Shown here one piece after another: positions 12,736 through 25,026 of a DNA stretch of 64,000 bases. Position 1 is the first letter of the stretch. Every line of letters starts with the position of its first letter. The notes below the pieces were generated by a model that had not been told where the DNA came from, ran no database searches, and worked only from the letters and a program-made list of their open reading frames with translations. This DNA is from Mauremys mutica (lineage: Eukaryota; Chordata; Testudines; Geoemydidae): assembly GCF_020497125.1 (NCBI RefSeq), contig NC_059074.1, positions 190,955,415 through 191,019,414 of the forward strand, read 5' to 3'. The position numbers were made by a program, and so were the translations under genes.

Positions 12736-13012
12736 GTCCTAATAAATAACACTTTCCTATTCACTTTCTCCATAGAATTCATGCTTTTATGGACTTCTAG
12801 CATGTCCCCCCTCAATGGTCTCCTTTATAAGATGGATAGTTCCAGTCTTTTTAATCTTATGGAAGCTGTTTCATACCCCTGATCATTTTTGGACTTAACT
12901 ATCTCGAGTAATTGTTTTGCGTGCAAATTTTGCCTTTTCACTGTTCAGCCCCTTTTCCAGATCATTTATGAATATGTTGAACAGTACAGGTCCCAGTACA
13001 GATCCTTAGGGG

Positions 13013-13218
13013 CAGGGTGGCGCAACCCATTAGGCGACCTAGGCAGTTGCCTAGGGCGCTAACATTTGCGGGGCGGCAACCACGGCAGCCGGATCTTCGG
13101 CCGCCCGTCGTCAGCGGCATTTCGGGGGTGGGACCTTCTGCCGCCTCTGTCGGGAGTAGTATTTCAGGGGCAGGACCTTCCGCTGCCTAGGGCAGCAGAA
13201 AAGCTGATGGTGCTCCTG
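13013..13218. mobile_element. Short hAT-like element in the CR1 copy
   Basis: The 206-bp GC-rich block is flanked by CTTAGGGG on both sides (13005-13012 and 13219-13226). It begins cagggtggcg. An 8-bp duplication points to hAT-type insertion. No coding content. Confidence 0.7.
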
Positions 13219-14329
13219 CTTAGGGGACCAAGGTATTTATCCCTCTCCATTGTGAAAACTGACCACTTACTCCTACTCTTTGTTTCCTATGTTTTAACCA
13301 GTTACTGATCCATGAGAAGACCTTCCCTCTGATACTATGAATGTTTAGTTTGCTTGATTAGTTTGCTTAAGAACCTTTGGTAAAGGACCTTGTCAAAGGC
13401 TTTCTGAAAGTTGACATTATCGACTGGATCACCCTTGTCCACATTCTTGTTGACACCCTCAAAGAATTCTAATAGATTGTTTTTGTAAAGGGAAATCATA
13501 CCTTACCAGTGTTGACTCTGCCCCCAACATATTGTGTTTATCTATGTGTCTGGTAATTCTGTTCTTTACTATAATTTCAACCACTTTGCCTGGTACTGAA
13601 GTTAGGTTTACTGGCCTGTAATTGTCAGGATCGCCTCTGGAACCTTTTTTAAAAATTGGATTTATGTTAGCTATCCTCCAGTCATCTGGTATATAGGCTG
13701 ATTTAAGTGATAGGTTACATACCACAGTTAGGAGTTCTGCAGTTTCACATTTGAGTTCCTTCAGAACTTTTGGGTGATACCATCTGGTCCTGGTGACTTA
13801 TTACAGTTTAATTTATCAATTTGGTCCTAAACCATCTCTGACATCTCAGTCTGTGAAAGTTCCTCAGATTTGTCACAGAAAAAGAATGGCTTGAGTGTGG
13901 GGATCTCCCTCACATCTTCTGCAGTGAAAACTGATGCAAAGAATTCATTTAGCTTGTCTGCAATGACCGTGTCTTCCTTGAGCGTTCCTTTAACGTGTTT
14001 ATTGTCCAGAGGCCTCAATGACTCCTTGTCAGGCTTCCTACTTCTGATGTATTTAATTTTTTTTTTTTTGCTGTTCATTTCTGTATCTTTTGCTAGATAC
14101 TTTTCTAATTATTTTTTGGCCTGCCTAATTATACTTTACACTTGATTTGCCAGAATTTATGCTCCTTTCTGTATTTTAGTCATTAGTTTTTGACTTCCAG
14201 TTTTTAAAGGATCTCTTCTTGCCTCTTAACAGTTTAGCCCTGATAGCACTTTTTTGTCTTCTTACAGTTGTTTTTTTTAAATTTGGGGTATACATTTAAT
14301 TTGAGCCTCTATTATAGTATTTTTAAGTA

Positions 14330-14462
14330 CAGTAACTCCTCGCTTAACGTTGTAGTTATGTTCCTGAAAAATGCGACTTTAAGCAAAACAATGTTAAGCT
14401 AATCCAATTTCCCCATAAGAATGAATGTAAATGGGGGAAAAAAATTTTCACCAGACAAAAGA

Positions 14463-14511
<49 letters not shown>

Positions 14512-15321
14512 TATACGTTTTAAACAAACAATTAATACTGTACATAGCAATGATGATTGTGAAGCTTGGTTGAAGTGGTGGAGTCAGAGGGTGCGATATT
14601 TCCCAGGGAATGCCTTACTGCTAAATGATGAACTAGAACTTGGCTGAGCCCTCAAGGGTTAACACGTTGTTTATGTAGCCTCATACTCTACGAGGCAGCA
14701 TGAATGGAGGGAGGAGAGACAGCATGGCAGACAGAGACAGATACACACACCCTGTGTGAGAGAGAGATGCGCATTATCCCTTTAAGTACGCTGATTCCAC
14801 TCCAAGTAGATCAGGAAGTTGAGACAGCAGCTGCTGCCTGCAAGCTCCCTCCGTCCTGAGCCCTGTTGTTTGTCCCCCCGCTCTATGGAGATGGGGTAAG
14901 TGGGGAGCAGGAGAAGAGGGGAAGGGGACACCCTGATATTTGCCCCCCTCTCCTCCGCCCCCGCACAGCAAGCAGGAGGCTCCCGGGAGTAGCTCCAAGG
15001 CAGAGGGCAGGAGCAGCACATGGCAGTGGGGGGAGGGACAGCTGAACTGCCGGCAATTGATAGCCTGCTGGGTGGCTGCTGCACAGAGAACTTAGGGGAG
15101 TGGGGAGCTGATGGGGGGCTGCCGGTCCACCCTGGTTCCAAGCCCCCACCAGCTAACTCCAACGGGCTGCTCTTTCTGCAAGCAGTGGACAAAGCCAGGT
15201 GGCTGCCAAACAACTTTATAAGGGAGCATTGCACAACTTTAAATGAGCATTTTCTCTAATTGATCAGCAACGTAACAACAAAACAACGTTAACTGGGCCG
15301 ACTTTAAGTGAGGAGTTACTG
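14330..15321. mobile_element. Tigger/pogo-like element in the CR1 copy
   Basis: The left end cagtaactcctcgcttaa and the right end ttaagtgaggagttactg are inverted copies with one mismatch. Both are flanked by TA (14328-14329, 15322-15323). The 992-bp body has no transposase frame. It contains a TA dinucleotide run near 14468-14507. Confidence 0.75.
14468..14507. repeat. (TA)n microsatellite
   Basis: About 20 uninterrupted TA units lie inside the Tigger-like element. This class is often polymorphic in length. Confidence 0.9.
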
Positions 15322-16095
15322 TAGTCTCCATGCAGTTCGCAGGCATTTCACCCTTGTGACTGTTCCTTTTATTTTTTGTTTAACTAGCTTCCTCATTTTT
15401 GTGTAGTTCCCCTTTTGAAGTTAAATGTTACTGTGGTGGGTTTCTTTGGTATCGCTCCCCCAAGGATGTTCCATTTAATTACATTATGGTCGCTATTACC
15501 AAGTGGTTCAGCTATATTCACCTCTTGGACAGATCCTATGCTCCATTTACGACTAAATCAAGAATTGTCTCTCTTCTTGTAGATTTCAGGAAAAACTGCT
15601 CCAAAAGCAATCATTAATTGGTTGAGAAATTTTATCTCTGCATCCCTTTCTGAAATGACATATACCCAATCAATATGAGGGTAGTTGAAATTCCTCTTTA
15701 TTATTGGGTTTTCTGCCTTTGTAATCTCTCTAATCTATCTGAGCATTTCACAGTCACTGTCACCAGGCTGGTCAGGTGGTCAGTAGTATATTTCTACTGC
15801 CATACTGTTATTGTTCAAGCATGGACTGTCTGTCCATAGAGATCCTATGGTACAGTTTGATTCATTTAAGATTTTTACTTTATTTGACCCTACTCTTTCT
15901 TTCACATATAGTGCCACTCCCCCACCATGTGACCTTCTGTCATTCCTATGTATTTTGTACCCTGGTATTACTGTGTCCCATTGATTATCCTCATTCCACC
16001 AAGTTTCCATGATGCCTATTATATCAGTATCCTCAATTAAAGCCAGCCAGTCAAGTTCACCCATCTTAGTATTTAGACTTCTAGTGTCCCTTAAT

Positions 16096-18344
16096 ATAAA
16101 ACAAGTAATTCATGCTGAATGTGCATGGTTGGTCCAGTGTGTGAAAAATACATCACAAACAGGGCCACATTCTTTCCCAACATATTCAATGAAATCTCAT
16201 TTCATTTTGGGACAGGATTTGACCCATGGAATTTAATAACTTATTGTTATAGCAGGCATCACCAACTGGCAGTGTTACAGTCTTCCAAGATTTTTTCCTT
16301 AACATGTGGGTGAATGTTTTGACTTGGAAGACATGCTGTATTATTGTTCATTTTGGGTTATGCAGGGTTCTGTGTAGAGGCAGTGGTCCTTGGAGAGGGA
16401 GCTGTGTGAGCAGCATGAGAATTTGTTCTCTTCTTTGGTCTCTGATTAGAGTCTATTCTTGAGTCAAAGTTGCTTCCTGGGAACTGGGCACTGATGTTGG
16501 ATTAAAATTCCAGAAGGAAGGGATTGCCCTGCATGCTGTTTGACCACCTTTGTTCCAGGACTGGTGTGTGTGTGTGTAAATAAAACAAGTTAAATTTAGA
16601 ATCTATGTCACTGCAGGTCAGCTTCTCAGTGGAGGAGAAATCAAAGCCCCTAATATCTGTTGGTTCTCAATATAGGGATGACACTGGTATCAGGACAGGG
16701 GTTTCAGAAAGGCAACAGTGAATGAAATTGCTTCAAAGAGAAATAAGTAACCATGAAACTAAATTCAAGGTTTATATATACATCTCTTATACTTTCTTAC
16801 AAAAACGTTTGTTAATTTGTTTCCAACATGTAAAAATAGCTATGAAAGAACATTACAGTTTTGAAAATTTAAGTGTGCAAAAATATGGAACTTCTCAGTT
16901 AAGATTGTTCCAGGATGTGAATTCTTGTTAGAGTAAATGTTTTAATGTTCTAATAAAATTCTTTTAAAAATAATATGATATTAGCTTTTTCATGTTTGAG
17001 AACAAATAAAGAGAAAATGAAAAAAAGTGAATATTGCAATGGCAGACCTAGTTTTCAGCATTTTTATAGATCCTCTTTACAGTGGAAATATTTTAAATAT
17101 TCATATGCAAACTATATTCATGTTTTGGACATTCTTTAAAAGTATTAATGTACATTTACATTAACATAGATATTGCATTTTATTAATAACAGTGCACAGT
17201 GCTTTGCCTTTTCAGTGTCCTCCATCTAAGGATTTCAAAGCATGTGTTTGGTGCAGAATGGCTATAGAAAGGTGTTCATTGCAGTGTTGTTATACACTGG
17301 TAACTACACAAGCAGAAGTAATAGAAAAATGTTTGCTGTAGCTATTGGTGATTAGAGCAGAATCCTGTAGCATGCGTATCAGTAGATACATGAGGAGCTG
17401 GGCTATTTTCTAGATGAACTAGCTTTAGCTGGAGGTGTTTGCTTATTGTATGGTTTGTTTAGTTTAATGTGAGTTTCAGGAAGGATACGGAGGGGAAAGC
17501 AGCTGTGGACTAGATGGTGAAAAGCTTCTTCTGTACTTTTTGTTTTTCAAAGCAAGCCAAGACAGAGTCTGAAACTCTGATCCTACCAGAGAGGCAACAG
17601 ACCCTGTCCAAATGGTAAAAGGTCAGCATTAAAGCTGTGTTCATATAAAAGGTGTTTGTACAAAGTGAAAAAAAAAACCCCAACAATTTAGCTGTTTGGG
17701 AAAGAGGCTGCACATTTCAGTCCATCACAAGGTAACTCCGTACACAGGCTATTCAAGCACAAACAGGAGTTGGCGCAGCCCTGAGGCCATGACCGGGAGT
17801 GTAAAAAACAGCTGTTTTGGCTATAAATAGACCTGTGCTTCTTCTCATGTGAAGCATTTTTTGTGGCGCTTTCCATACAAATGAAGAGGAAATTGTCAGT
17901 TTAACTGTTGGTATTTTAAGTTAGATGTACATGGCAGTAACAGTATTCTCATTTGAATGCATGAAAGTCAGACTGTTATCAAGTTTCAGTCTTATTGTAT
18001 TAGTATCATATAATAGTGATGCCATTCGTTTGGCAGTAGTAAAGTCTGTCAGCCTTTCTGTTATAACCACCAGAGCACAGGGGTTTATAACTAGGGTGGA
18101 AAACAAAATTACTCTGATTTATCTGAAAACATGTTCATACAGGAGTGATCATATTTTACTCAGGAGCATTTTGACTTACAAGTGTGTACAAAGTATATTT
18201 CAGGTGTTTTTAGAGTGACTTTTAGTGTTGTGAATGGTGCCAGTTTGACCCACACAACAGATAGAACAGAGTAGCTGCAGTGTAAGTTTCACCATATTGC
18301 CTTGCCAATGTACCTCAGTCCTGACCCAGAATGAATAGTCTCTG
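16096..18344. other. No gene recognised
   Basis: AT-rich sequence between the CR1 relic and the Penelope-like fragment. Chance ORFs only. Confidence 0.45.
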
Positions 18345-18346
18345 AG

Positions 18347-18530
18347 TGACAGGTTTCAGAGTAGCAGCCGTGTTAGTCTGTATCTGCAAAAAGAACAGGA
18401 GTACTTGTGGCACCTTAAAGACTAACAAATTTATTTGAGCATGAGCTTTCGTGAGCTACAGCCCACTTCTTCGGATGCATAGAATGGAACACACAGACAG
18501 GAGATATTTATAGATACAGAGAACATGAAA
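18347..18530 (+). mobile_element. Penelope-like terminal fragment
   Basis: The fragment starts ggtttcagagtagcagccgt and runs through aacaggagtacttgtggcac and tttcgtgagctacagcccac to cggatgcata. The same module recurs at 20484, 45084-45382 and 63383. From memory of turtle repeats I take it as the terminal part of a Penelope/Neptune-type element; the enzyme region is not in this window, so the class is inferred. Confidence 0.5.
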
Positions 18531-18834
18531 AGGTGGAAGTATGCATAACAACAGTGGGCAGTTCAGCCTCCATGTTCATTCAGTTCTTTGCCTCTTTGCA
18601 GGCTAATTAGTATCACTGCAGTTGTGGTTATATTTTTTGTAATGTAGACATTAGTCTGCTAGAAACACATTTCATATAATAGGCCACCCTGTCAGTAGTC
18701 AGACAAGCCATAGTTTGCTGTGGTACCAGTCCCCCAGCTTCCTAAACCCTACCTAATAGGTAAAATCAAGCATTTCACTACCCAGTTAAAGACAAACAAG
18801 AGACTTCCTGCAGCCAGAGGGCTAAATCCTAGCC

Positions 18835-19146
18835 CAGGGGTTGGCAACCTTTCAGAAGTGCTGTGCCGAGTCTTCATTTATTCACTCTAATTTAAGGTTT
18901 CATGTACCAGTAATACATTTCAACGTTTTTAGAAGGTCTCTTTCTATAAGTCTATAATATATAACTAAACTATTGTTGTATGTAAAGTAAGTAAGGTTTT
19001 AAAAATGTTTAAGATGCTTCATTTAAAATTAAATTAAAATGCAGAGCCTCCCCGGTTCGGTGGTCAGGACCCAGACAGTGTGAGTGCCACTGAAAATCAG
19101 CTCATGTGCCGCCTGCGGCGCACGTGCCATAGGTTGCCTACCCCTG
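18835..19146. mobile_element. hAT short element, 312 bp
   Basis: The ends caggggttggcaacc and ggttgcctacccctg are inverted. TCCTAGCC flanks both sides exactly (18827-18834 and 19147-19154). Non-coding. Confidence 0.85.
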
Positions 19147-19154
19147 TCCTAGCC

Positions 19155-20483
19155 AGTGATTCCATGAGAGTAGGGAGGTACATCAGCCTGGCAAAATTGT
19201 GATGAGATTTTTCATTCAGGCAGAAGTCACCCATCCACCCTTACCATTGTGGTAGTGAAAAGCTAATATTTCACTTACTCATTAAAACAAAAATCAGTCT
19301 GGACAGGCTGGGCAAGTAGAATTTTGCAAGGATTTATTGCCATATAACCCAGCTCTACATTAGCCTCACTAATCCTGAACAGTTTGGGAGAAGTGTAGAG
19401 CAGCCGGAATCCCTCAGAGAAGAGTGTTGGCTCCTCCCAATACCAGCTCAGCCTGTCACTCACTCCCTATTCTCCATGCAGTGCCCCTGGGGTTACTACA
19501 GCAACTCTGTTAAGCTGCCATGGCAGAGAAAGATAAGCAGCAGTCAGATCCCCACACTAGTGGTCCTTTCTCTAGATAGTCTTGTTTCCTTTTATGGGCA
19601 GAGGCCATAGTTTGGGTTTATGTCATCCCTTCTCGTGATTCCTTTTAAACCCTGATAATTTCTGACCCTTTCCTGGGTGACAGCTGGAGTAATTGGAGAT
19701 TAAGGAGCACATGGCTCCTTTAAAGGAGGCTGTTACCCAGCTTTGGAGATTAGCCACCACTCCCCAAATCAGGAGCACTTTGCACATACAGCCTCTTGCT
19801 GAGAGGTGGGGCAGAGTTAGAGCATTGCTAACCCCCACCTTTCAAGGATCACGATGACATTGGCCTAAAAATCGTAACAGTTTTTTAAAAAAATACAATT
19901 TAGATTTTTTTATATTGGCCTTCTGGTTTTGAGACTTTAGAGTTCATAGGGGTCAAGTTTTCAAGCTTTGTTCCATGACTTCCCCCTGCCCCCCATTAGA
20001 GCTGATAGCCTCACCTAATTACATGACTCTGGAAGCTGGGGCTTCAAGAAAAACACCAAATATCACGAGATTTGTGATAAAGTCACAAGAGTTAACAGGG
20101 GAGTTACAGACTCAGCACCCCTCCTGCTCCAAAAGGGACAGATTGTGACAGCCACAGAGCAGCCCCAGGGGAAGTGAGGCCCCTTCTGGGACGGCTAGGC
20201 ACACTATAGCCACAGAACAGGTCTGGGCCCCACACCAAGCAGGCAACAGGGCCAGGTTTTGGTGGTTTTAAATTAGGAACCCAAAAGGATTTTATCAGTG
20301 TGGTTTTTAAGTTAAATTTGCCAAACACATGACTGAGTAGCCCACCGGAAGGCTGTCTACATTCTAGGAACTCTATTTAAAAGGAATGATTTCTATTTCC
20401 TAGCCAAATATTTAGCATTTTCCCCACTCTGAACCACCAACCCCCCTCCCCAATCCCTCTTAGTCTTCTCTCTGTTATCAGCA
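19155..20483. other. No gene recognised
   Basis: No exon or element ends were identified. A moderately GC-rich patch at 20100-20330 has no recognised content. Confidence 0.4.
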
Positions 20484-20580
20484 AAAACAATGAGGAGTCC
20501 TCGTGGCATCTTAGAGACTAACAAATTTATTTGGGCATAAGCTTTGGTGGGCTGTAACCCACTTCATCAGATGTTATCAT
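20484..20580 (+). mobile_element. Penelope-like terminal fragment
   Basis: It carries gaggagtcctcgtggcatct, agagactaacaaatttattt and cataagctttggtgggctg, the same module and orientation as at 18347, more truncated at the left. Confidence 0.5.
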
Positions 20581-20899
20581 GTTATCAGTGGCATTAATAA
20601 ATGTGCCCATAAATATAGCTTTTCTATAGTGGTATATTTGGGGAGAGGTGTCAACTAGCATAACCTGCTTCCTGCACCAAGAGAGCAGCATAGGCCGAAC
20701 GTCTCTAAGCACACTTATAATATGCTGGGGAATTTCCTAATTAGCCACAGCTGGGTCCAGTTAGACTTCCTTCCAGGTCAGGTTCCCCTACAGTCCTTGT
20801 GCTTAGGGCATGTAGCTATGGTCCTTTGTCCTCCTCAGAGACAGGATATTGAATGCTCTCCCTGCTGTTCCCTGTATGGAATAAATATACCTCCAAACA

Positions 20900-21800
20900 G
20901 CGAAGCATAGATCCCAAAAGCAATTTAGGTGATGCAGCACTTAACTTGTAGGTGTCTAGGAATAACAATGGAATCCACAAAGCTTAGGTTCCCTGTACAA
21001 TAAATGGGGGGGGGGAGGGCGTAGACTGAGAGCACAAAACCAGCATGTTAGGAGGGGAGCTGTCTCAGCTAGCCAAAGGGAGATACCAATGAGAGGTGTG
21101 TTTGTGCATGCTAAGCCCATGCCTCTCATGGAATTAGGTGCTGAAGTCCAGGCGATTCACGGCTGGAACCCCTCTCCTGGAGTCAGGTGGCTTAGGCACC
21201 TAAGCTGTTTCTTGGGAGATGGAGTTAGGCACTTGCTTAACTCCACACATGATGGCTGGGAGGGAGGCCTCGCTGCTAGCCTGTAGCCCAGTGGTTAGGG
21301 CCCTCACCCAGAAAATAGGTCTAATCCCCCAGTTCAATTCCTTCCTCTACCTGCTGAGAATAGGGACTTTACACTGGAGTGTTGAGTGACTCTCATACTG
21401 TCTATGGCCCAATTAAGATTTAATTATTCAGTTAAAATGAAAAAGCTTCAACAAAAGAGATTGAGATAATTCAGGCTGCTCAGTAGTTGGAGCACTCACC
21501 TGAGAAGTAAAAAGCTCTAGCTGAAATCCCTCTCACCTGCTAGAGGTGGTAAAAGAACTGGGGGCTCCCACATTTGGGGCAGGTACCCTAGCCACTGGGC
21601 TATGAGGGAGCACCTGCCCCTTTCCCACAATGTCTGTTTTGTGCAAAGGTGGGGGTGCTCAGAAGCTGTACACTGGACGGGGGCCCGTGGGAAAGATAGG
21701 TGAAGGAACACCTATCTTCCCCTGGTTTGTGGATTGCAGTAGAGCTTAGGTGTGAGGTAGGCATCTGGATGCCTAAAGAGAAGCAGCAGAGGAAGAAATA
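20900..21800. repeat. Old repeat family rich in 'cctaagt/ttaggc' words
   Basis: Phrases such as ctcctggagtcaggtggctt and aggcacctaagctg recur at 28310-28370 and 48340-48380. A tRNA-like stretch (tagcccagtggttagggccc) sits at 21287. The family is scattered and diverged; I cannot define its ends here. Confidence 0.4.
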
Positions 21801-21831
21801 TAGGTAGCTGGGAAACTTTTATAGCAGAAAT

Positions 21832-22120
21832 ATAGGGTATGTCTACACTGAAATTAAACACCTGTGGCTGGCCTATGTTAACTGACTCAGGGTTTCCAGG
21901 CTTGGGCTACAGGGCTGCAAAATTGCAGTGTAGACATTCAGACTTGGGCTGGTGCTTGAGCTCTGGGACCTGCAAGGTGGAAGGGTCTCAAAACCCGGGC
22001 TCCAGCCTGAGCCCTAATGTCTACACCACAGTTTTACAGCCCCACAGCTTGAGCCCTGTGAGCCCAAGTCAGCTGACCTGAGCCACCTGCAGGTGTTTAA
22101 TTGCAATGCAGACACCTACA
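21832..22120. mobile_element. Palindromic short DNA element
   Basis: The left end gggtatgtctacactgaaat with ttaaacacctg is mirrored by caggtgtttaattgcaatgc and agacaccta. Internal cttgggct and agcccaag words also pair. Non-coding. Confidence 0.6.
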
Positions 22121-22652
22121 GGATTGTTATGGATCACAGTGGTGCCTAAAAATGGAACTTCGGTGCCTACATCTGGAGTTTAAGAACCTAAGTACCTTTG
22201 CAGATCTGGGCCCTAGTAATATATAGAATCTTAGAAGTGAAATGGGTCCTGTTACAGAGGGCAGTAGGCATCTGCCTGCAGTTATGGAAATCTGCCAAGC
22301 ACTTTCTAGAATCTGTAGGGGGTTATCTAGAAACCAGTGTAGAGAAGGTTTCTAGACACAAAAGCAACCAAACAAAAAGTCATCAAGGGAATCCAGATTC
22401 AGTAAATACTTAAATGAGAGCAATTATTGTAGGATTTAGTGTAGTTATAAGGCAAATTAGATAGATGGAAATTTTTCTAAGAGTCCCTTAAACTGTCAGT
22501 AGTGGCCATATGTTTTTCTTATCATTGTAAAAATATCCTACCTTTTCCTTTAAACTATACTGACTCAAGTGAATAGCTGCCACATTCTTGGGTTTCGAGT
22601 CTATAAATATATATGTGCTGAAACTGATATATTACTCTCAGTGAGAGCACTC
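22121..22652. other. Spacer without recognised feature
   Basis: AT-rich flank of the Harbinger insertion. No exon or repeat ends seen. Confidence 0.4.
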
Positions 22653-23045
22653 TAAGGGCTTGGCTACACTTGCAAGTTGCAGCGCTGGTGGAGGCTTTCC
22701 AGCGCTGCAGTTATTCTCCGTCCACACTTGCAAGGCACATCCAGCGCTGCAACTCCCTGGCTGCAGCGTTGGCTGTGCACCTGGTCGGGTTGGGGTATAA
22801 GGAATGCAGCGCTGGTGATCCAGAGCTGCTCATCAGGTGTGGACACACACCGGTGCTTTAATTGGCCTCCAGGGAATAAGGAGATATCCCAGAATTCCTG
22901 TTCAGCCACTCTGCTCATCAGTTTGCACTCTACTGCTCTGGCCTCTGGTGACCCGCCCTTTAAATGCCCCGGGAATTTTAAAAATCCCCTTCCTGTTTGC
23001 TGCAGCCAGATGTGGAGTGCAATCAGTTAATCTTTCCAGGTGACC

Positions 23046-24786
23046 ATGCCTCCACATGGCAAATGAGCCCCAGCGTGGAGCAATGGCGAGTTGCTGGACC
23101 TCATTAGTGTTTGGGGGGAGGAAGCTGTGCAGTCCCAGCTGCGCTCCAGCCGTAGGAATTATGATATCTTTGAGCAGGTATCAAGGTCCATGCTGGATAG
23201 GGGCCATGATCGGGACGTGCTGCAATGCAGGGTTAAAGTAAAGGAGCTGCGGAGTGCCTATTACAAAGCCCGCGAGGGAAACCGCCGCTCCAGCGCTGCC
23301 CCCACGACCTGCCGTTTTTACAGGGAGATGGACGCGATACTTGGGGGTGACCCCACTGCCAATCCGAGGACCATGATGGACACTTCGGAGCAGGGTGGGG
23401 GACAGGAGCAGCAGGAGGAGGAGGAGGAGGCGGGGTGTGTGTGGAGGAAACCGCGAGTGAAGCTACTGGGATGGGGGAAGACACCCCAGAGTCCCAGGAG
23501 GCATGCAGCCAGGAGCTCTTCTCAAGCCAGGAGGAAGGTAGCCAATCGCAGCAGCCAGCAGTTGCTGAAGGACAAGCAGAGGAGTGGGTTACCAGTAAGT
23601 GGCTTTTATTTTCAGAGTGGAAATGTTTCGGGAGAGGAGGGTGGGTTAGGGCTGCATGCATGCATGCCTAGATGTGGAATAGCCCATTGATGTGGTCTAT
23701 CACGTCGCGGTAATCGGCTGCAGTAATCTCCTCAAAAGTTTCAGCCAGAGCGTGGGCAATGTGCCTGTGCAGGTTTATAGGGAGAGCCACTGTGGTCCTT
23801 GTCCCAGTCAGGCTAACGCGTCCACGCCACTGTGCTGCGAGGGGTGGGGGGGACCATTGCTGCACACAGGCAAGCTGCATAGGGGCCAGGGTGGAATCCG
23901 CATTGCTGTAGAAGACCTTCCCGCTCTTCCCTGGTGACCCGCAGCAGGGAGATATCTTCCAGGAGTAACTCCTGTGGAAAATGTTGGGAGACTGTTTAGT
24001 GCAGATCCCCCCTGCAGCTGTTTGCTGTCCCCAACGCACAGAAACCCCTGCACAGCCCTGAAGCACCCAGTACCCCTTACTCACCATTTCGTGGCTCCTG
24101 TTGTGTTATGTGTGCTCTTATTTGGTATGGGAAAAGTATGCTAAAGTGAAGACTGTAAACTCCTTCAGTGTGTGGGAATTACTGTCTGGATGAGATAATT
24201 AACAATGCTACCCTGTTAACTGTTGCCATTTTTGCCTTCCAAAAGTGACCTTGACTGCTGGACTGCCCAGATCTACCACAGCACAGAGACTACAGAATCT
24301 GAGGAAAAAGCCGTGAAAAACCAAGGAAGACATGCTGAAAACAGTTATTAATCACTTTGCTCGAGAGAGTAAACACCTGCAGGAGTGGAGAGAAAGGGAA
24401 AGCAGCATCCACCAGAGACATTGGCGGAGAAACGCTTTGGCAAAGAGGAAAAGCACAAACCAGCTGCTAGGCATCCTGGCGCGCCAAGCGGACTCTCTCC
24501 AGGCACTCGTAGCCATGCAGGCAGAGCAGTCCCGTACTGCCCCACAGCCCCCCCCCCGTCCCAAATTTTATTCTCTTCTGCCCCAATGTCAGCTCCAAAC
24601 CCCCTTCCCCAGCATCCAGGTTCTTACCACCACCAGCTGCCTCCAACACCTGTACGTTCACCAACCAGCCCTGAGAACTACGACCCTTACCCTCTGCACT
24701 CAACCCCCATCACCATGCAGTTTATGCACCCTGAAGTGCAGCAGCCATTGCACAGCACTGCAGACAGGACATATGCAAACTTGTGA
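23046..24786 (+). pseudogene. Harbinger accessory SANT/Myb-like protein gene, broken
   Basis: The first ATG is at 23046, but codon 7 is TGA (23064-23066), where related turtle copies as I remember them carry Arg, a CpG-type CGA to TGA change. The frame then reads a Myb/SANT-like domain (LLDLISVWGEEAV through CRVKVKELRSAYYKAREG, then TTCRFYREMDAILGGDP). A frame change follows in the Glu repeat near 23425, after which ACSQELFSSQEE continues in another frame. An intron is likely from the donor accagtaagt near 23592 to an acceptor near 24246. The second exon has a further TGA before TKEDMLKT and a second frame change near the C-run at 24545-24560. The end DRTYANL and TGA lie at 24786. AATAAA at 24869 would serve as poly(A) signal. 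The protein would bind the ends and escort the transposase; this copy cannot encode it whole. Confidence 0.8.
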
Positions 24787-24868
24787 CTGTACAGTTCACC
24801 AACCCACCCCCCTGACCTTTTAGGTTCCTGAAATGTTGTGTGTCTGTCAGTGACGTTTTTTTCTTTTC

Positions 24869-24880
24869 AATAAAATAAAT
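24869..24880 (+). promoter_or_regulatory. Poly(A) signal of the Harbinger SANT gene
   Basis: Two overlapping signals (AATAAAATAAAT) lie about 85 bp after the stop codon of the broken SANT gene, in the gap between the two convergent Harbinger genes. Confidence 0.55.
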
Positions 24881-25026
24881 CTTGGCTTTGAAAACAGTCT
24901 TTATTATTGCAGATAGTGAAAGATACCTTATCCCAGTAAAGAAACAGTCACTGCAAATCATGTTAGGGATAATAGAATCCTAACATTGTAACCACTGCAC
25001 TTCACTCCCATGCAAGGCAGCAAACA

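Larger units (their letters stand above)
12741..16095 (-). mobile_element. CR1 LINE fragment, decayed, with two insertions
   Basis: Minus-strand pieces match CR1 ORF2. At 15780-16064 is the start of the endonuclease (DIIGIMETWWN, GGGVALYVKE). At 13827-14078 is the linker to the reverse transcriptase, and at 13459-13725 NPIFKKGSRGDPDNYRPVNL. Many stops and shifts separate them. The 3' end is cut at 12740, at the hAT element. A 206-bp element (13013-13218) and a 992-bp Tigger-like element (14330-15321) were inserted later. Confidence 0.85.

Noticed and set aside
21284..21345. tRNA-like sequence with A-box and B-box words
   Set aside because: It does not fold into a complete cloverleaf by eye and sits in an old interspersed repeat; it is SINE-like, not a tRNA gene.
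23668..24087. 139-codon minus-strand ORF in the Harbinger element
   Set aside because: It lies mostly in the intron region of the SANT gene and has no recognisable motif; the two-gene layout of the family is already accounted for.
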